Shown: positions 11,385-24,256, counted from the stretch's first letter. The stretch is 64,000 nucleotides of DNA from Acheta domesticus (GCA_031308135.1 JAHLJT010009419.1:40081897-40145896); one strand, 5' to 3'. Numbers and translations are program-made. The notes: generated from the sequence alone by a model not told the origin.

Positions 11385-14300
11385 CGTCAATATGTCAACC
11401 TCTTCTGAAGGAAGATCAGTTTGGAAACAAGTTTTACAATTTTCTCCTCTTTTCCAAGAGCAAAAAGAAGACAGGAATCAGAGGAGATTTCTTTATCTGA
11501 AGCAGCGGAGCATTTTGTCATCTATGATCCGTTAAATCTGATTTCTTTAATTTACTGAATAGTTATGTGCATAAAGGAAAGGAAATATAAACTTTTTCAA
11601 AAAAAATATTGACGTAACGTACAGAAGATAATGGCAGTGCTCTTTTAAAAAAAATTTTAGAAAATCAAGTACAAATCCTCCCAGGATAATGTGAGATGTG
11701 CCCCTGGATTCCTTGTGACCTGTTGTCCGCTATCAGTTCATTATTTACCTCAGATCCTTTTTAAGTTTGTCTAATCTGATGTGTGACAGTTCTGCTAGTT
11801 TTTGAAGAAGTTTGTGATAGAAAAATTGTTTAATGCATTATGTTATTTGTAATAATTGTATGGCCGCAGGATGTTATATGATGTGCGTACTTTGATGCCG
11901 TTTGATGTGATTGATGTGTACTATGGCACTTCTGTAATAACCATCACCAGTTTAATATGCATATTTACTAAAAGTGTATTTTTGGATGTGAAAGAGCATA
12001 TATGAGAGAATTGTTTGTGGTCTGCCAGGATGTAAGTGCCAAAACTGAATGAATAGCTGTCCATAAATATCCATTGTTCATATACTTGTGTATGTTTGCA
12101 TACCTGTACTTATAGATGTTAATGAAATTGACAAAAATTCCTAAATGGCATCCAATAGTTCTATAGATTTCAAGGGACATAAGTTGCAAATTTCATGTTT
12201 GGAAAATCTGGAGAATTGAATTTGTGAATTGTTCTATTTCTTGCACATTGTCAATTGGCCAAAACAAAAATTAAGATAAAGCTCTTCTACTTGTTTTTTA
12301 AAATATTAATATATTGGCAGTGAAGGGGAAAGTGAGTAGTTCTGGATTTAAAAGAATGGTTGTGCCTTATGTGAATACTGCTTCTTTGTATTTTGTGATT
12401 TTTGATACAACACATTGGCTGTCTTCGTTTCTTTGCTAGATCGCAATTTCTTTGATGTGTTCGTAAATGGACGTTTTTGAACCTAACCTGTGTGTATGAC
12501 TTACATTCACAACTTTGAATATATCACTTTTTGTTGTAGCCACAATAGTAGTTGATGTGTAGTGTGTATGGTTTTTTCAAGTAAGAAACTAACAGAAATT
12601 GACAGGTATGCATAATCTTGAAACTGTTTTTCATCACTGTACAGTTGTGAACTTTTTTTTTTTGTAATAGGGACAGTATTGAGTTGCCTATGCAACTCGC
12701 TGCAATTTAAGCAGTTGGTGCCTAAAATTATTCTTGTTCTTGTGCATTAGCATGGAGCGAAGTTTGCTTTAGCCACACAATCACAATGTAGATCGGTTTT
12801 TGAAGCAAGAACCAAAATATGTAAGTTACATGTTAACATCAGCTCCTGGTCAGAGAACTTGTAGTACAAAATTGAGTGACTGGGTGTGCTGGTGTGGTTC
12901 CCGTTTTCCTCATTGCTCATGTCATTGGTCCTTGTTTATTCTGGGGCACATCTGCGAGTCTGAATAACTGAAAATTAGAAATGATGGAGTTGTGTGCATG
13001 AAAACTGTTTTGATTGACAAATAGATATGGTGGTGGATAAGACATTCTATCAAGCACTAAACATGTCTGGAAGAAATAAGATTTGTTGTCTTAATGACAA
13101 AAACATGAAGTGGATGCTTTCCATGGTACCAATGTTTAATTTTGTTGGCATTTGATGGCAGCGTCAAGCATCACAGCTGTTTCTTCTCTGGCAATGACAG
13201 ATACAAGTATATTCAAAGTCCATTTGCTGTTACTCCTTAACGGTCAGTCTGGATTTTAATTCCTACAAGTTCTTTGATGCCGTCAGTGGATGCTATTGCA
13301 AGTGTGTGCATTGGTCCAAGACTTATTTTAATTTTGGTGGCTTTTTAAGTCAAAGAATATCAAATACATCTTGTTGTGACTGAGGTGAAAGTGATTCATG
13401 AAGTTTAGTGGAATTGACAGAAATGATATTCTTTTTTTAAAAAAATCTTTTATCTTCTCTAGTGCTGGAGTGGATTTCTGGAGCTGAAGAAAAATCAAGA
13501 ACCTGAAGAAATGATGTAGCACATTTTTGTTTTTCACAAGACAAGAGATGTGTTAGAATATTGATTATTCTAGCCATTGAGAATATGGACTCCCAAGATA
13601 AAGTGACTCTTTGCATTCACAATGGTGTGTAGACATGTTTTCAAACACTATCACTCTCATTTTTTTAAGTTGCCGAATGGTAATACAATGTAATATCCAA
13701 TATCTTGTTTCCTCTTTGCATGACACTTCTGCCATGGGTTCTAATGTTATACTGTTACTGAAGTCTCAGTGGATCAGAAGATTGTCCATGTTTTGACATA
13801 ATCAACGATGGTTCAGCCAGTTCCAATAAATACATTATCAGTTCCCCATGACATCACTATGGGATGATTTTTAAACAGTGGATGAGAACTGTCTAAATTC
13901 ATGTGATGCATTTTCACATATTTATGGGCATTTGGGGCTCCTCAGCTGCAATCACAGTTTGTTTTTTAAAGTTTCTTTCCACTCTACATAGTTATTTGAA
14001 TAGATTATGTTTTTGTTGTAAGTATTTTTCTCCCTGTTGGAAAATCCAAGAGAACAGTGGCCATCTGTGCCTGAAGTGCATGTGCACAAAGTTGTGGGGC
14101 ATATTATATTTCTACTGTGCTAAATCAATATATGTTGTCTTATATCTAAATGTACATATTTGTGTATGAATCGATTACATTTTGAGTGCATTTTTAGTAC
14201 ATCTTATTAGGTCTCTTTCTTGGAAATAAGAAGCCTCTGTAAATACACGGGAAAATAGAAGTTCATTATTATTACTATTTTTATTTTTATTGGGTTCAGA

Positions 14301-17300
14301 GTTGATATGAATTGAAAGGCAAGTAATAAGGAAATTTCTTCAAACTTCAGTTTGTATTTTTGGAAGCCTTAAGTTACATTGCTTTGCTGAGGAGAAGGAC
14401 GAAAAAAAAAGTCCTTCTGTTCTTCATGACTCATTATGGCATGAAGTGGAATAAAGAGATCTTTAATGTTACAGAATAAGTCAACATGGAAAATCTTAAT
14501 CTTTCCTCTCCTCCCTTTTACCTCTTGACTGGAGATTTACTGATGTGATGTGAACTTCTCAAAAAGCTATGTGGTGTAGTGAAATATGAAGAAAATTAGA
14601 ATTCTATTTTTCTTAAAAAATACAATTGGAAATGGTTCAAATGATTGACACATTATATTTCATTTTCTTCTGGACAATTCTGCATTTCAAATTTTTTTGT
14701 TGTGAATAGTCTTATTTGTTTATAATTGTTGTTTCATGCTGGACGTTAGTCATTTGTTTTTAGTAAAAAAAAAGTGTATATGCAGGACCTACATATCGGC
14801 TTGGAATCATTCCAAATGAACATATTTCTGTTTCATGAAGGCTTACTGAAGGAATTCATGTAGGGTTTGTGATGGATGCGAAGAAATGGGAGATAACTAG
14901 TTTTTGGGGGGATTCTCTGATACGCAACAGTAATGAAAGCTAGCATGATTGGTTAAGCATCACATAACAAAGTTTTATTTTACTTCCCAAATAAATATGT
15001 TCTAAAATGTTCAGCAGGTTGATATATCAGATTTTCAAAAGTCTGCAAACACACTTTGATTGTGCAACCCTTTGTATTTGGATATCCCTGCTGATGCTTG
15101 TAAAAAGTCTTAGTAAACTAGGGCTGCCAAACAATATATATCATCGTATTTCTTATTCCAGATAGAGCCTATACTTTGTATGTTTCTTTATTTGATTGTT
15201 GACAAGAGTATTTAGTAGCTCACAGTCTGATACATTGTTACATTCTCCTGTTGCATCTTTTAAGAAACATCATTTACTGTTATAGTCTTCAAGAGTAAAC
15301 ATGAATGTAAATGAATATATAGAGAGAGTACATATATTGAAAAGTATTGATAATATTGGTATTGAAATTAATGTGTGATTTATATTGAATGGCATCCATT
15401 CTAGTAGTTTATTCTGTGTACCTATTTTCTGCATTTTTCTGACTAGTATTTTATATGTGACTAGTTTTTCTTCCAAGTGCCAATATGGTTGTGGTTAAAG
15501 ATTATCCACAATATTGATAATTTGCATCAGATGTGTGGATCATCTTTAAGAGTAACAGCATAATAAAGAGCCATTAATCTTGAAATTATAGAAAAGCTGA
15601 AAATCAACCCAATTTTGCAACTAAATTGTCCATTGAAGTTGGAACTATTTTTGGACCTAATTTATTAAATTAAGAAATGAGAGAACGTGTGCCATTAGAG
15701 GATACAAGATTAAAATATTTTTTAAAACATTAAACATAAAATATAAGGGAAAATCTCTGAAAGTGGTCATATTGCACATCTTTTTTCATAAAAAATAATT
15801 TCAAGTATAATGGCATTTATTTATGTATTAATTGGTAACTTGTTATATCTCTGCATTTTTGTTTAATTGAATTTCTTACACCTTTCGAAATACTACATTT
15901 GAATGTTTGAGATGTGTGACATGATAGTGTGGTAGTTCAGTTCCAAAGTAAGATTTTTTTGTCTTAAAGTTTGGCTATTGTATATCAGAGAAAAATTTGT
16001 ATGAAAATTATGAATGTGTAAAAGGTAAAAAAATTTTTTTTTTCTTCTTATTTTAAAATAATTTTGCGTTGTTTTTTCAAGATGAGAGCAAGTGGTAGAC
16101 TTAATTTTTGGTGGCATATGAGACATAATGTGCTACATATATTGACATCAGAATCAAAGAGTGTGGAATCAGTTATAGCTAAGTTAATGATTTTATTAAT
16201 TCCCCATCTAGAGGCGAGTGATAAGAGACTTTTGATAAGCTTGTCTGTAAGTGTGGTGATGAGAAATGAAAGAAATTACATCATTGCACCTGCTAAACAA
16301 ACCTGTAACTTCTTTGGAGTTTGTGTAGATTCAGTAACTTAGGTAGAAGAGTAAAGAGTTTAGTCGCAGATTTAAGATAAATAAGAAAAAATGATGTAGG
16401 GCTATTGGATCTTCCAGAGAAAACTTTGAAATAAAATCTTGTAATGAACTTCTTCCTTATTTTATTTATGAATTTATCCCACACCTGCTTCCTTCTGATT
16501 TGTTCCTTCTGTTTTTAAACTAGTGAAGTGGAGTTTATTTAATGAGATAAAACGCTCCTCTTAGAAGTACAAAGGTTATGTACTGGAAATAATATTCACC
16601 TTTCTTTTTTCTTTTGGCATACAATGAAATTAACTTTGTGTATTTACATATCCATGCCAGAAAGACATAATAATTAATGTGTCTGATTTTGTAAAACAAT
16701 CTCACATAAATTATTTGTTATTTCACATAAATTATTTTAATGAAAAGCAGTGATTTGTTAAGCTCATTTAAATTATGAAGGTACGAAAAAAGTAACCAAT
16801 ATTGTGGTTTTGTTTTTTCTTTCTTTCCAGTTAACAAATTCTCTCTATGTTAAGAGTTATTTCTTTTCGAAAGAGTATTGGTGAAACTTAATTTCTTAGA
16901 CTTCAGCTTCCCAGTTTGATTTGTTCCTTAAAATTGAAAAAGATATTTTGATTATTTTGAAAAATGTTGTATGTTATTGTTTTGGGGTATTCAAGGGCAA
17001 GTAACTTAAGTCTAGGCATTGTGTTATAGATTGAAGCGAAAAACTGCTTACAAAGTATCAGCAGTATATTCTTTTTAAGATGCTATAATCACATTAGTGA
17101 GTCAAATCAAATTAAGGATTGAGAATGAAAATTTAAATAGCTGTTCATTTGTTAAAAAATAAATGCATGCAATCTTTAATCTACAGTTTAAGAATGAAGC
17201 TTCTCTGTGTAAATTTTGAAAATCATTTGTTGAAATGTTCCATTAGAGAATACCCATTTCATTTGCTGTGACATTATTAGAGAACAATGACAGAAAAACG

Positions 17301-17860
17301 TTGAGAATTGTATGTCACAAAGAACAGTACTGACCTGCTTGTTATTCCAGAAATGTTATGAAATCAGTGAAGCTGTGGCAAAAATGATCATATTCAGTTA
17401 GAAATTGCTAATTTTTTAGCTTCATATTTTGTCTAAGTTTTCTCGCAGGTAAGGACTTAAGGTAAAATGGAATGGGCTGGCCCTGTTTGCAATATTGGTT
17501 TTTTCACAAGGTGGCATCGCATGAATATAGATTGGGGCTAGCAGAGAGTTTTTGTATGCTAGGAAATGTATGCATAATGGACTGTGTGGACTTTTATTAT
17601 TATTATTATTATTATTATTTATAATGAGGGAACCAATTGAAAACTTGAATGTTAATTATTCTCTGAATTCCACTAAAGTTCAATAGAAATGAAAAAAACA
17701 CACATTGTTTTCTTTGTTCCCTGTCAATTCATTATTGTCAACATAATGTTAATTTTATAACAATTTTTTTCTTTCAAATGAATTTTACCATAATTCAACA
17801 TCTTGGTACATATTTTGATTTTGAAAAAATGTTCAAGTTTTAAAAATATTTTCATCAATT
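11385..17860 (+). other. CtBP: Probable long CtBP 3' UTR and downstream sequence
   Basis: These 6.5 kb are T-rich on the + strand, largely free of recognisable repeats, and contain no convincing gene. Several AATAAA signals occur, at 13825, 14450, 14990, 15562 and 16430. Low repeat content next to a TE-packed region is what a selected UTR would look like, but the true end of transcription cannot be seen. An ATT run lies at 17594-17619. Confidence 0.5.
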
Positions 17861-17869
17861 TATACTTTC

Positions 17870-18270
17870 TTACGTATGTACAATTTTTAGAAAAAGTATT
17901 GTAATGCTGCAGGAAAAATTGCAGATTTTTTGACAGTAAAAGATCATTTTTGGTCCCTTATACCCCAAAAGTAAATTTTTCTTGTGGCTATATGTAATTA
18001 CTTTCTCCTTTATGTTGGGTAGTCAGAATTCATGTTTTGGGAGTCCTTGAAATGTAAACACTGATAATTATGAAAACATCTTTATCTCTGTCGATAACAT
18101 TGTGCTTATTCCATCAACTAAATTTACCATACTTAAAATTTCCTGATCATTCGGGGTCATGTCATTGCTCCTTAAAATTTGGAATGGATCGTTTAAGTTT
18201 TAAGAGTACTTAATTTGAAGCCCACATGCCATTTTCCAAATTTTGTCAATAATGGATCTAATCTTGTTTA
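17870..18270 (-). mobile_element. ACTAGT-family element, old degraded 3' fragment
   Basis: On the + strand the order TATTGTAATGCTGCAGG, a TAGTCAGAATTCATGTTTTG block, TGATCATTCGGGGTCATG and TTAAGAGTACTTAATTTGAA parallels the reverse copies at 3706 and 30516, with many differences. The ends are not preserved. Confidence 0.5.
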
Positions 18271-18820
18271 TTACATTTTTTGCTTGAATAGAGTTGAGTA
18301 AACTTATATTGGATGTATATTTACAGTTCAATTAGAGTATTTTTTTACATATTTCGTTATCTCTCTAGATTACAAATAAGCTATAAGCGTCTGTGACGTG
18401 AGTTGTCAATTGCAGAAGGTGCCAAAGTTTCAAACCTAATTTATTGAAAAATTAATTATCTGTATATTTTTTTTCATGAATTTTTCTGATCTTTTAATAG
18501 TTATTCTGCTATTCGGGGCGGAGATGAATCCCACAAATCGGACGTAATTAAAATTAACCCAGCCGTTCATGAGTTGAATTAACAGCTGACCACTTTCTGG
18601 AAAACGCAGGGAATTTCAATTCCAGAAAAAAATACAGGGGAAGAAATGTCTTACGTTCTACAAATTCCTTACCGATGTAGAATTCGAGCTAACAATTATT
18701 TCTAATTGATGGAATTAATTATGATAAAATTATAAGAAATTTTATTAATTATAAAGATCATTTTTAAATAACTATCTTAAGTTAATTGCGTCATTTTAAG
18801 ATATAAAATAACAAATTAGG
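18271..18820. other. Intergenic, nothing recognised
   Basis: This is AT-rich sequence with no supported gene. A block AACCCAGCCGTTCATGAGTT at about 18557-18576 looks repeat-like, but I find no second copy here. Confidence 0.5.
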
Positions 18821-19235
18821 GGTCCAAATGGGTGACTTTGGGTCCTGGTGGGGTATACTGAGGCTCATAGGTATACACTATTAAATGCCAGGAAAAGCCC
18901 CCCCTGTAATGGGGAGCCTTTGTAGCAAGGCTGAGTCATCAAGTCCCTTCCCAAACCTCGTAGTGGCCCTGGATGCGCTCGTGGTGAGAAACCGCTGAGT
19001 AACGAAGAGGGTGGGACGAAAGGCGAGTTTCCGGCGCCTCGGAGCTAAGGGAAGGAAAACCCTCACAGAAAACCAAGGGGGAGGGGGGCCTCCGTAGGTG
19101 TGGTGAAACCAACCTTCCTAAGGGATGAAAACCCTGACAAAAAATCATCTGCCTCCAAGAGTGGACATGGGGGTTGGACGCAGGGCTAATACCCCGGCTC
19201 CGTAAATAAAAAAGATTGTTCAAAGCGATTTAAAT

Positions 19236-19743
19236 ATGCCTCGGACCGGACCAAAATCAAATTTACAACAAAGGCTACGAAAACGGACAATGAACATTGG
19301 TATATGGGATATACAAGGCCTGGGAACAAAACAGAGGGAGGTCATCTCAGAAATTGAAAAACTGAATCTGGACATAATTATTCTTACGGAAACGAAGAAA
19401 AAAGGGACAGGGGAAGAAGTTTTGAATGAATATCTTCACATTTGGAGTGGTGTGCCCAAAGATTTTAGAGTCAGAAGTGGAGTCTCTTTCCTTATTAAAC
19501 GTAAATGAACAAAATTCATTAAACAAATAGAGCATATTAATGACAGGGTACTTGAAATAGACATGAACATTTTTCGTCATCAGTTAACTATTTGAGGGAT
19601 ATATGCGGTAAACGACAATGCACTTGTGGATGAAAAAAATAAGTTTTTTCAAGATCTCAGTGAAATTATAGCAAATATTCCGCATCAAAATGAAATTCTA
19701 TTAATTGGGGATTTTAATAGCAGAGTAGGTAGAACAGAGAACG
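19236..19743 (+). pseudogene. Endonuclease part of RTE-like element, stop-interrupted
   Basis: The open frame runs from MPRTGP to LIKRK (19,236-19,508). Similarity then continues with stops (at 19,506 and near 19,594) through NRVLEIDMN-like sequence to LLIGDFNSRVG, the metal and phosphate-binding GDFN box of AP-endonuclease domains. The Glu of LTETK, a metal ligand, is present. It cannot be translated as one protein. Confidence 0.75.
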
Positions 19744-19930
19744 CGAAGTAGTAGGTCAGTGTGGAGAGGAAACTGTTAATGACAGTGGGAAAAGATTAAT
19801 AAACCTTTGGTGAAATCGACCGTGAATGTTCCAGAAAAATGGATTAATTTGGTTAAAAAAATGTACCAGAATACTGAAGCGTGTATTAAAATGGGGAGGA
19901 AAATTACCCAAAGTATTAAAAGTAACAAAG

Positions 19931-20429
19931 GGTTCCATATATATATATATATATACACACAGGGTGTCCAGAAGCTCCCGTTACAAAAAAATACCACAAA
20001 TTATGTGATGCCAAACATGAAGAATGGCAGGTCCAGTTTTTCCGAAAAAAATTTTGTCTTTGAGAAAATTGAGTTTAAAAATCACTTCCGGGGCGCGAAA
20101 TTCAAACCGACCGCAACCACACCAGACAGTACGGAGCATCCTTCCGCACCTTCTGCGCGGAGCATTTCCTCGTTTCTCCGCGCAAACGGTGAAAGAGTCG
20201 AGTAATATTCTGGAAAGCATCGCGTTGCTTACACTAGAATACTTAATAGTATCAAGTATTTGCAGGTTCTATTCAATAAATATTTTAAATGTACGTACAG
20301 AATATCGAGTTTTGTTCAAAATGATAGCCACGGTACACGGCGGCGTAAACATAAATTATGAACACGATCCAACATTTATGAATAAGATTGAATCTCCTGG
20401 AATGCTCGAATTGTTATTTTTAGCACATA

Positions 20430-20498
<69 letters not shown>
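19931..20498. mobile_element. Unclassified insertion bounded by TA repeats inside the RTE-like element
   Basis: About 480 bp of unrelated sequence, starting CAGGGTGTCCAGAAGCTCCC, lies between TA runs at 19,937-19,953 and 20,438-20,494. It splits the reverse-transcriptase region. The CAGGGTGTCC opening resembles common insect element starts, but no matching inverted end is visible. Confidence 0.5.
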
Positions 20499-20499
<1 letters not shown>

Positions 20500-20504
20500 G
20501 AACA

Positions 20505-21283
20505 AGTTAAACTTGGTACAAGAAATGTTCTCAAATGGGAGTTCTCATAAATGATAGGTGCTTACATTCTCTACTTTTTGCAGATGATCAAGTCATTATG
20601 GCATCAGATCGGGAAGATATGGAGTTTATGCTTAGGAAATTAAAAGAAGAATACGAAAAGTGAGGGATTTAACATTAATCTTAAAAAGACCGAATATTTA
20701 TGCATTGGAGGAGATACCTCTAATATAAAAATTGCTGATGAAACAAATAACTGTTCAAAATTTAAATATTTGGGGACTATAATTACTGACGATGGGAAAG
20801 TTGATGAAGATATTACCACGACTCGCAATGGGCAGAAATGCAATCAAAGCTCTACATAGCCTTATACAGAATAATGTGTTACGACAAGACACAAAGAGAA
20901 GAATATTTCACAGTGTAGTGGAAAATATTACATTATATGGAGCAGAAATGTGGCCTTTAACAAAACGCCGTAGAGACAGAATACGGTCAGTAGAGCTCGA
21001 CTTTATGAGATCTTCGCAGATAACAAGACTGGACAAGATAAGAAACGAAGTGGTATGGGAAAGAGCTGGGGTTCAAACAACCATAACCAGAAGACTAGAA
21101 AATAAAGCTCTTCAATGGTACGGACATGCCCAGAGGATGCAAAATGAGAGATGGCCAAATCAAATTTTAAACTGGATACCTAAAAGAAGGCGTAGAAGAG
21201 GCAGACCTGTTTTGACCTGGAAGGCGTATATACAGGAAGTAATGGATGAGAAAGGACTAGAAGAAGGTCAATGGAATGACTGA
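20505..21283 (+). pseudogene. Reverse-transcriptase and C-terminal part of RTE-like element
   Basis: The first frame reads LLFADDQVIMASDREDMEFM, then a stop, then GFNINLKKTEYLCIGG and FKYLGTIITDDGKVDEDI. It shifts frame near 20,800-20,825 into a 163-codon frame ending at 21,283 with NAIKALHSLIQNNVLRQDTK and ALQWYGHAQRM. FADD is the RT catalytic motif. The last part is the conserved C-terminal region of such elements. Confidence 0.8.
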
Positions 21284-21345
21284 AAAATATGGAAATCGAA
21301 AACGGCAAACTCTTAGGGGTAGAAACCGTCGAAGAAGAAGAATAA

Positions 21346-22224
21346 CAAATTACACAATACCTTGTAAAACATTGTCTAATGTACTAGAAAATTGCGCTTA
21401 GTATAAACGGCAACTTCACGAACCCTCTAAACATACGCGTTAGAAGAAACTTGAGCGGTGCTACCTGTGATCTCAAATTCGCACATCGTCAAAAAAAAGC
21501 TGCACCCGGAGGACCCTACTGGTCCGCTGCAAACTCTGTGGATATTTTGCAAACCATTCGCTAAGCCAATGATTTCGTTTTCACAGTCGGCCGCTCATTG
21601 GGAGGTCGGGGATAGGGGCGTGACGTCGTGCCCACCGGCCAAAAAAAAGTCAAACGGCCGCGCCGGGCATTGCGACATCGGGCAACGTCGCCATACCGTC
21701 ATAGAAAGGACGATTTTGAACAGTGAAGACTGACTTGTTAGATTTGGTTTGTGTTTTACCTGTACCAGTATTTTCGTTATCGACAATGACTGGATGAAAT
21801 GTTCAACTTAGGTGTTCAGTCACGTAGCTTTCTCAAGAGTAAAAACATTTTCTAATATTTTTGTGACTATCACGGAAAGCGAAGGCTGACTGTCAAAGAA
21901 TATTGTATAATCATTCAGATGTTTTTAAGGAATTGTTTGAATTGTTCCAAGAAATCTCTCTGTAATACTGAACAAATCTTAATGCAAATTTCTTTTAAAC
22001 ATCAATTGCATTGTTTTTTATTTGATATTGAGTTAGTACATTGGAAGTTATCTTTATACATTTTTTGACACTAGTGCGACACTAGTTCTTTAGATACTTC
22101 TATGTTATATTTTATGGAGCTCAAAAATTGCTTTTTGTAGACTGTTTTCATTGTTACTTAAAATAGCTTGATCATCTTGAAAGAGAGTTGTCAAAATAAG
22201 ATGCATTGAATGCAAGACATGTTA
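21346..22224. other. Intergenic with a GC-rich block
   Basis: Bases 21,440-21,700 are GC-rich and CpG-rich in an otherwise AT-rich setting, with GGGGCGTGACGTCG and GGCCGCGCCGGGC. No reading frame looks conserved. The rest is AT-rich with nothing recognised. Confidence 0.4.
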
Positions 22225-22800
22225 GTCAAATTTTAATTTCAATATCCATTCTCTAGTAAATTCGTCCATACAAATGTTAAATAAATTTGGAGATCCTTGT
22301 CTTAGTTCTAATTTATATTTACTTCTGTGTTCCTCGTTATTTTGGATACGTATATACGTTTTTTGTATACATGCTTTGTATTACAAAAATCAGGTGTACA
22401 GGAATTCCTCTTTTGTTCATAGTTTTCCAAAGTGTTTCCCGTTTAAACCCTGTCAAATGTTTGTTTTTTTTATAATCAATGAAGGGTATATATGTTCTCA
22501 GTGTTTCTCTGGTATTTGTTGCATTGAGAAAACGTCTATTGATCTACCACGCCGAAATCCTGTTTCTCCGTGTAGGGGGACACCGTCTATTTTTGACTTC
22601 AATTTTCAGCTGTTATATTTGAATAGCTGCGTTTAGGGGCGATATTCCTCTATAGTTCTTACACACGGAGCGATTTCCCTTTTCACAATTGGTTTTATCA
22701 GAACAATAGGCCATTCGTTAGGGATTTTCTTGGTAGTCCAGCTCATGGTAAGGAGTCTTTAAAATCTGGTTTTCAAATTATGTGAAGTGTACTTCAGGAA
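22225..22800 (-). pseudogene. Non-LTR reverse-transcriptase fragment, antisense
   Basis: Translated on the - strand with shifts and stops, the order is NEWPIVLIKPIVKRE, then CENYRGI-like and PLNAAIQ-like text, FIDYKK, LWKTMNKRGIPVHLI, VIQSMY, and finally RQGSPNLFNICMDEF. These correspond to the fingers and palm of a non-LTR reverse transcriptase, in the correct N-to-C order. It is heavily decayed and belongs to a different insertion from the + strand element upstream. Confidence 0.65.
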
Positions 22801-23242
22801 TTCATTATTTAAACCATATGTTCCTACTGCTGTCTTATTTTTCAGTGTTTTAAAATTATTTTGAGCTCAACAATTTCCAGTAGACCTGATATAGTACATA
22901 TTCAACTTTTTTGATGCTAGGGGTAGTCCATAGGCTTTTGTAAAATTTTAACAGTGTTTTATTCCTTATGCAATTTTATTTTCACAGTTTCTAATAATAG
23001 CCTATTGATGAAAACCAAACAGATTTTGTGATATTTAATTTATGAGTGAAATTATCCTAGATTGTCTATATAATGTGCTATAAATATTGTAGCAGCTGCG
23101 ATTTATTCATACTCGTTTCTTTTGTAGAAGTAAGAAATGGCTATCGGAATAATTGCAAATATGCACATGTTCGGATTTTTTCAAGTGATGGCTGAAGAAA
23201 ATGCGATATTTTAATATTACATAACCCTTCCCAATAATGCGA
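22801..23242. other. Intergenic, nothing recognised
   Basis: This is AT-rich, without a supported gene or a repeat that I can match within the window. Confidence 0.5.
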
Positions 23243-23408
23243 AAAATGATGTGTTGTAGCACATCTAGTTTTTTATGTATCAAGATTTATCCATTTTTTC
23301 ATTATCAGGGCCCGGAAATAAGAGTTATTCGGTCGAAAATTCGCCGTTTTCCGGCGCACGAATACAATACTTTGTCTCCTTACGAAATAATGGCCAGAAA
23401 GTAAAAAT
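23243..23408 (+). mobile_element. ACTAGT-family 3' fragment
   Basis: It matches the family's last part: GATTTATCCATTTTTTC, ATCAGGGCCCGG, ATTCGCCGTTTTCCGGCGC, then GAAAGTAAAAAT at the end. Only this 3' piece is present, immediately before a reverse copy. Confidence 0.6.
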
Positions 23409-23617
23409 GCGTTGTTTGCGGGCGTCGATTCGAAATCAGAAAGGCTTTCCTTTCTTTTTACACGAAGTTTTACTTTCCCGTATACGTACGTATTTACGGA
23501 GTAAGTAATGCTTGAACGACAATTTCCAAAAAAAAAGTAGCTCTAACTTTGTCTTTTAATCTCTTTCCGTAAGGATAGTGCTAAATGCACGAAAGAACTA
23601 GGGCTTAGGGAAAATTA

Positions 23618-24256
23618 AGGTACATTCACAATGCAGACGTAAACATAAGCATAACGCATAGACATAAACTTTAACATAAGTGATAGACTGAAGTATTCAC
23701 AATGTCCAATATAAGCGTAAGCAAAGATTTTCTATTTTCTGTGGGTCATTCTAGTTACTATTTATATTTTATATACATATGTACTGTGGCAAAACAGCTC
23801 TTTACTTTACGAGCCAAGGCCTACCAGCGGCGTCTCGGCCTTGCGGCCATGGGTTGGGTTAGGTTAGGTTAGGTATTTTAATTTCAATAAAAATTAAAAC
23901 TAAATGATACTACTATGAATACTACAACAAAACTGAACTACAAAAAGATCGTCCGCTACCAAACAACGCAGAAAACCATCGAAAATCAACCAAGCAATTT
24001 GGAAACCCAGTCTTTTGTTCGATCCATCGACTTCGATCCTATTTCGATACTCGATTTTGAGCTAAACGTACTGTGATTGGTTCATTTCTTCTTACAAAAG
24101 CATAAGCACAGAAGCTCGAAGCAGGCAAGCTTTTAAGTTAACATCTTATGTGTTACGCTTATGCGATGGCATTGTGAATGAGTTCGCTTATGGACGTGGT
24201 CCTAACTTTTATATTAACGCCATGCTTATGTTTATGTTTGCATTGTGAATGGGCCT
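23618..24256. mobile_element. Harbinger-like MITE with TTA target duplication
   Basis: The ends are inverted repeats matching at about 34 of 40 positions: AGGTACATTCACAATGCAG on the left and, in reverse, AGGCCCATTCACAATGCAA on the right, both running on into AACATAAGCAT. TTA flanks both sides (23,615-23,617 and 24,257-24,259). Removing the element restores the host sequence GAAAATTATGTAATGCTGCG seen in other ACTAGT copies. A 3-bp TWA duplication points to PIF/Harbinger. Extra ATTCACAATGC and CATAAGC motifs lie inside. No transposase is encoded. Confidence 0.8.
23851..23874 (+). repeat. Short interstitial TTAGG run
   Basis: About four tandem units of the insect telomere motif (GGGTTAGGTTAGGTTAGG) sit inside the Harbinger-like MITE. 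The run is too short to be a telomere and is probably part of the element. Confidence 0.6.

Larger units (their letters stand above)
18822..21345 (+). mobile_element. Broken RTE-like non-LTR retrotransposon
   Basis: The element has a GC-rich leader (18,822-19,235), an APE-type endonuclease start (19,236-19,508) with MNIGIWDIQGLGTKQ and ILTETKKKGTG, and more endonuclease after a stop (IGDFNSRVGRTEN near 19,705-19,743). A short reverse-transcriptase piece follows (19,807-19,930, VNVPEKWINLVKKMYQNTEA), then a later insertion, then RT with the catalytic FADD box (20,577-20,588) and the C-terminal domain ending RGRPVLTWKAYIQEVMDEKG. Stops, frameshifts and a deletion between endonuclease and RT make it non-functional. 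The 3' end is a short GAA-rich tail near 21,340. RTE is my best guess from the endonuclease wording and tail; another APE-type clade is possible. Confidence 0.8.

Noticed and set aside
20024..20500. 158-codon frame ending in Tyr-Ile repeats
   Set aside because: It ends in the (TA)n run and covers the insertion in the RTE-like element. No domain is recognisable.
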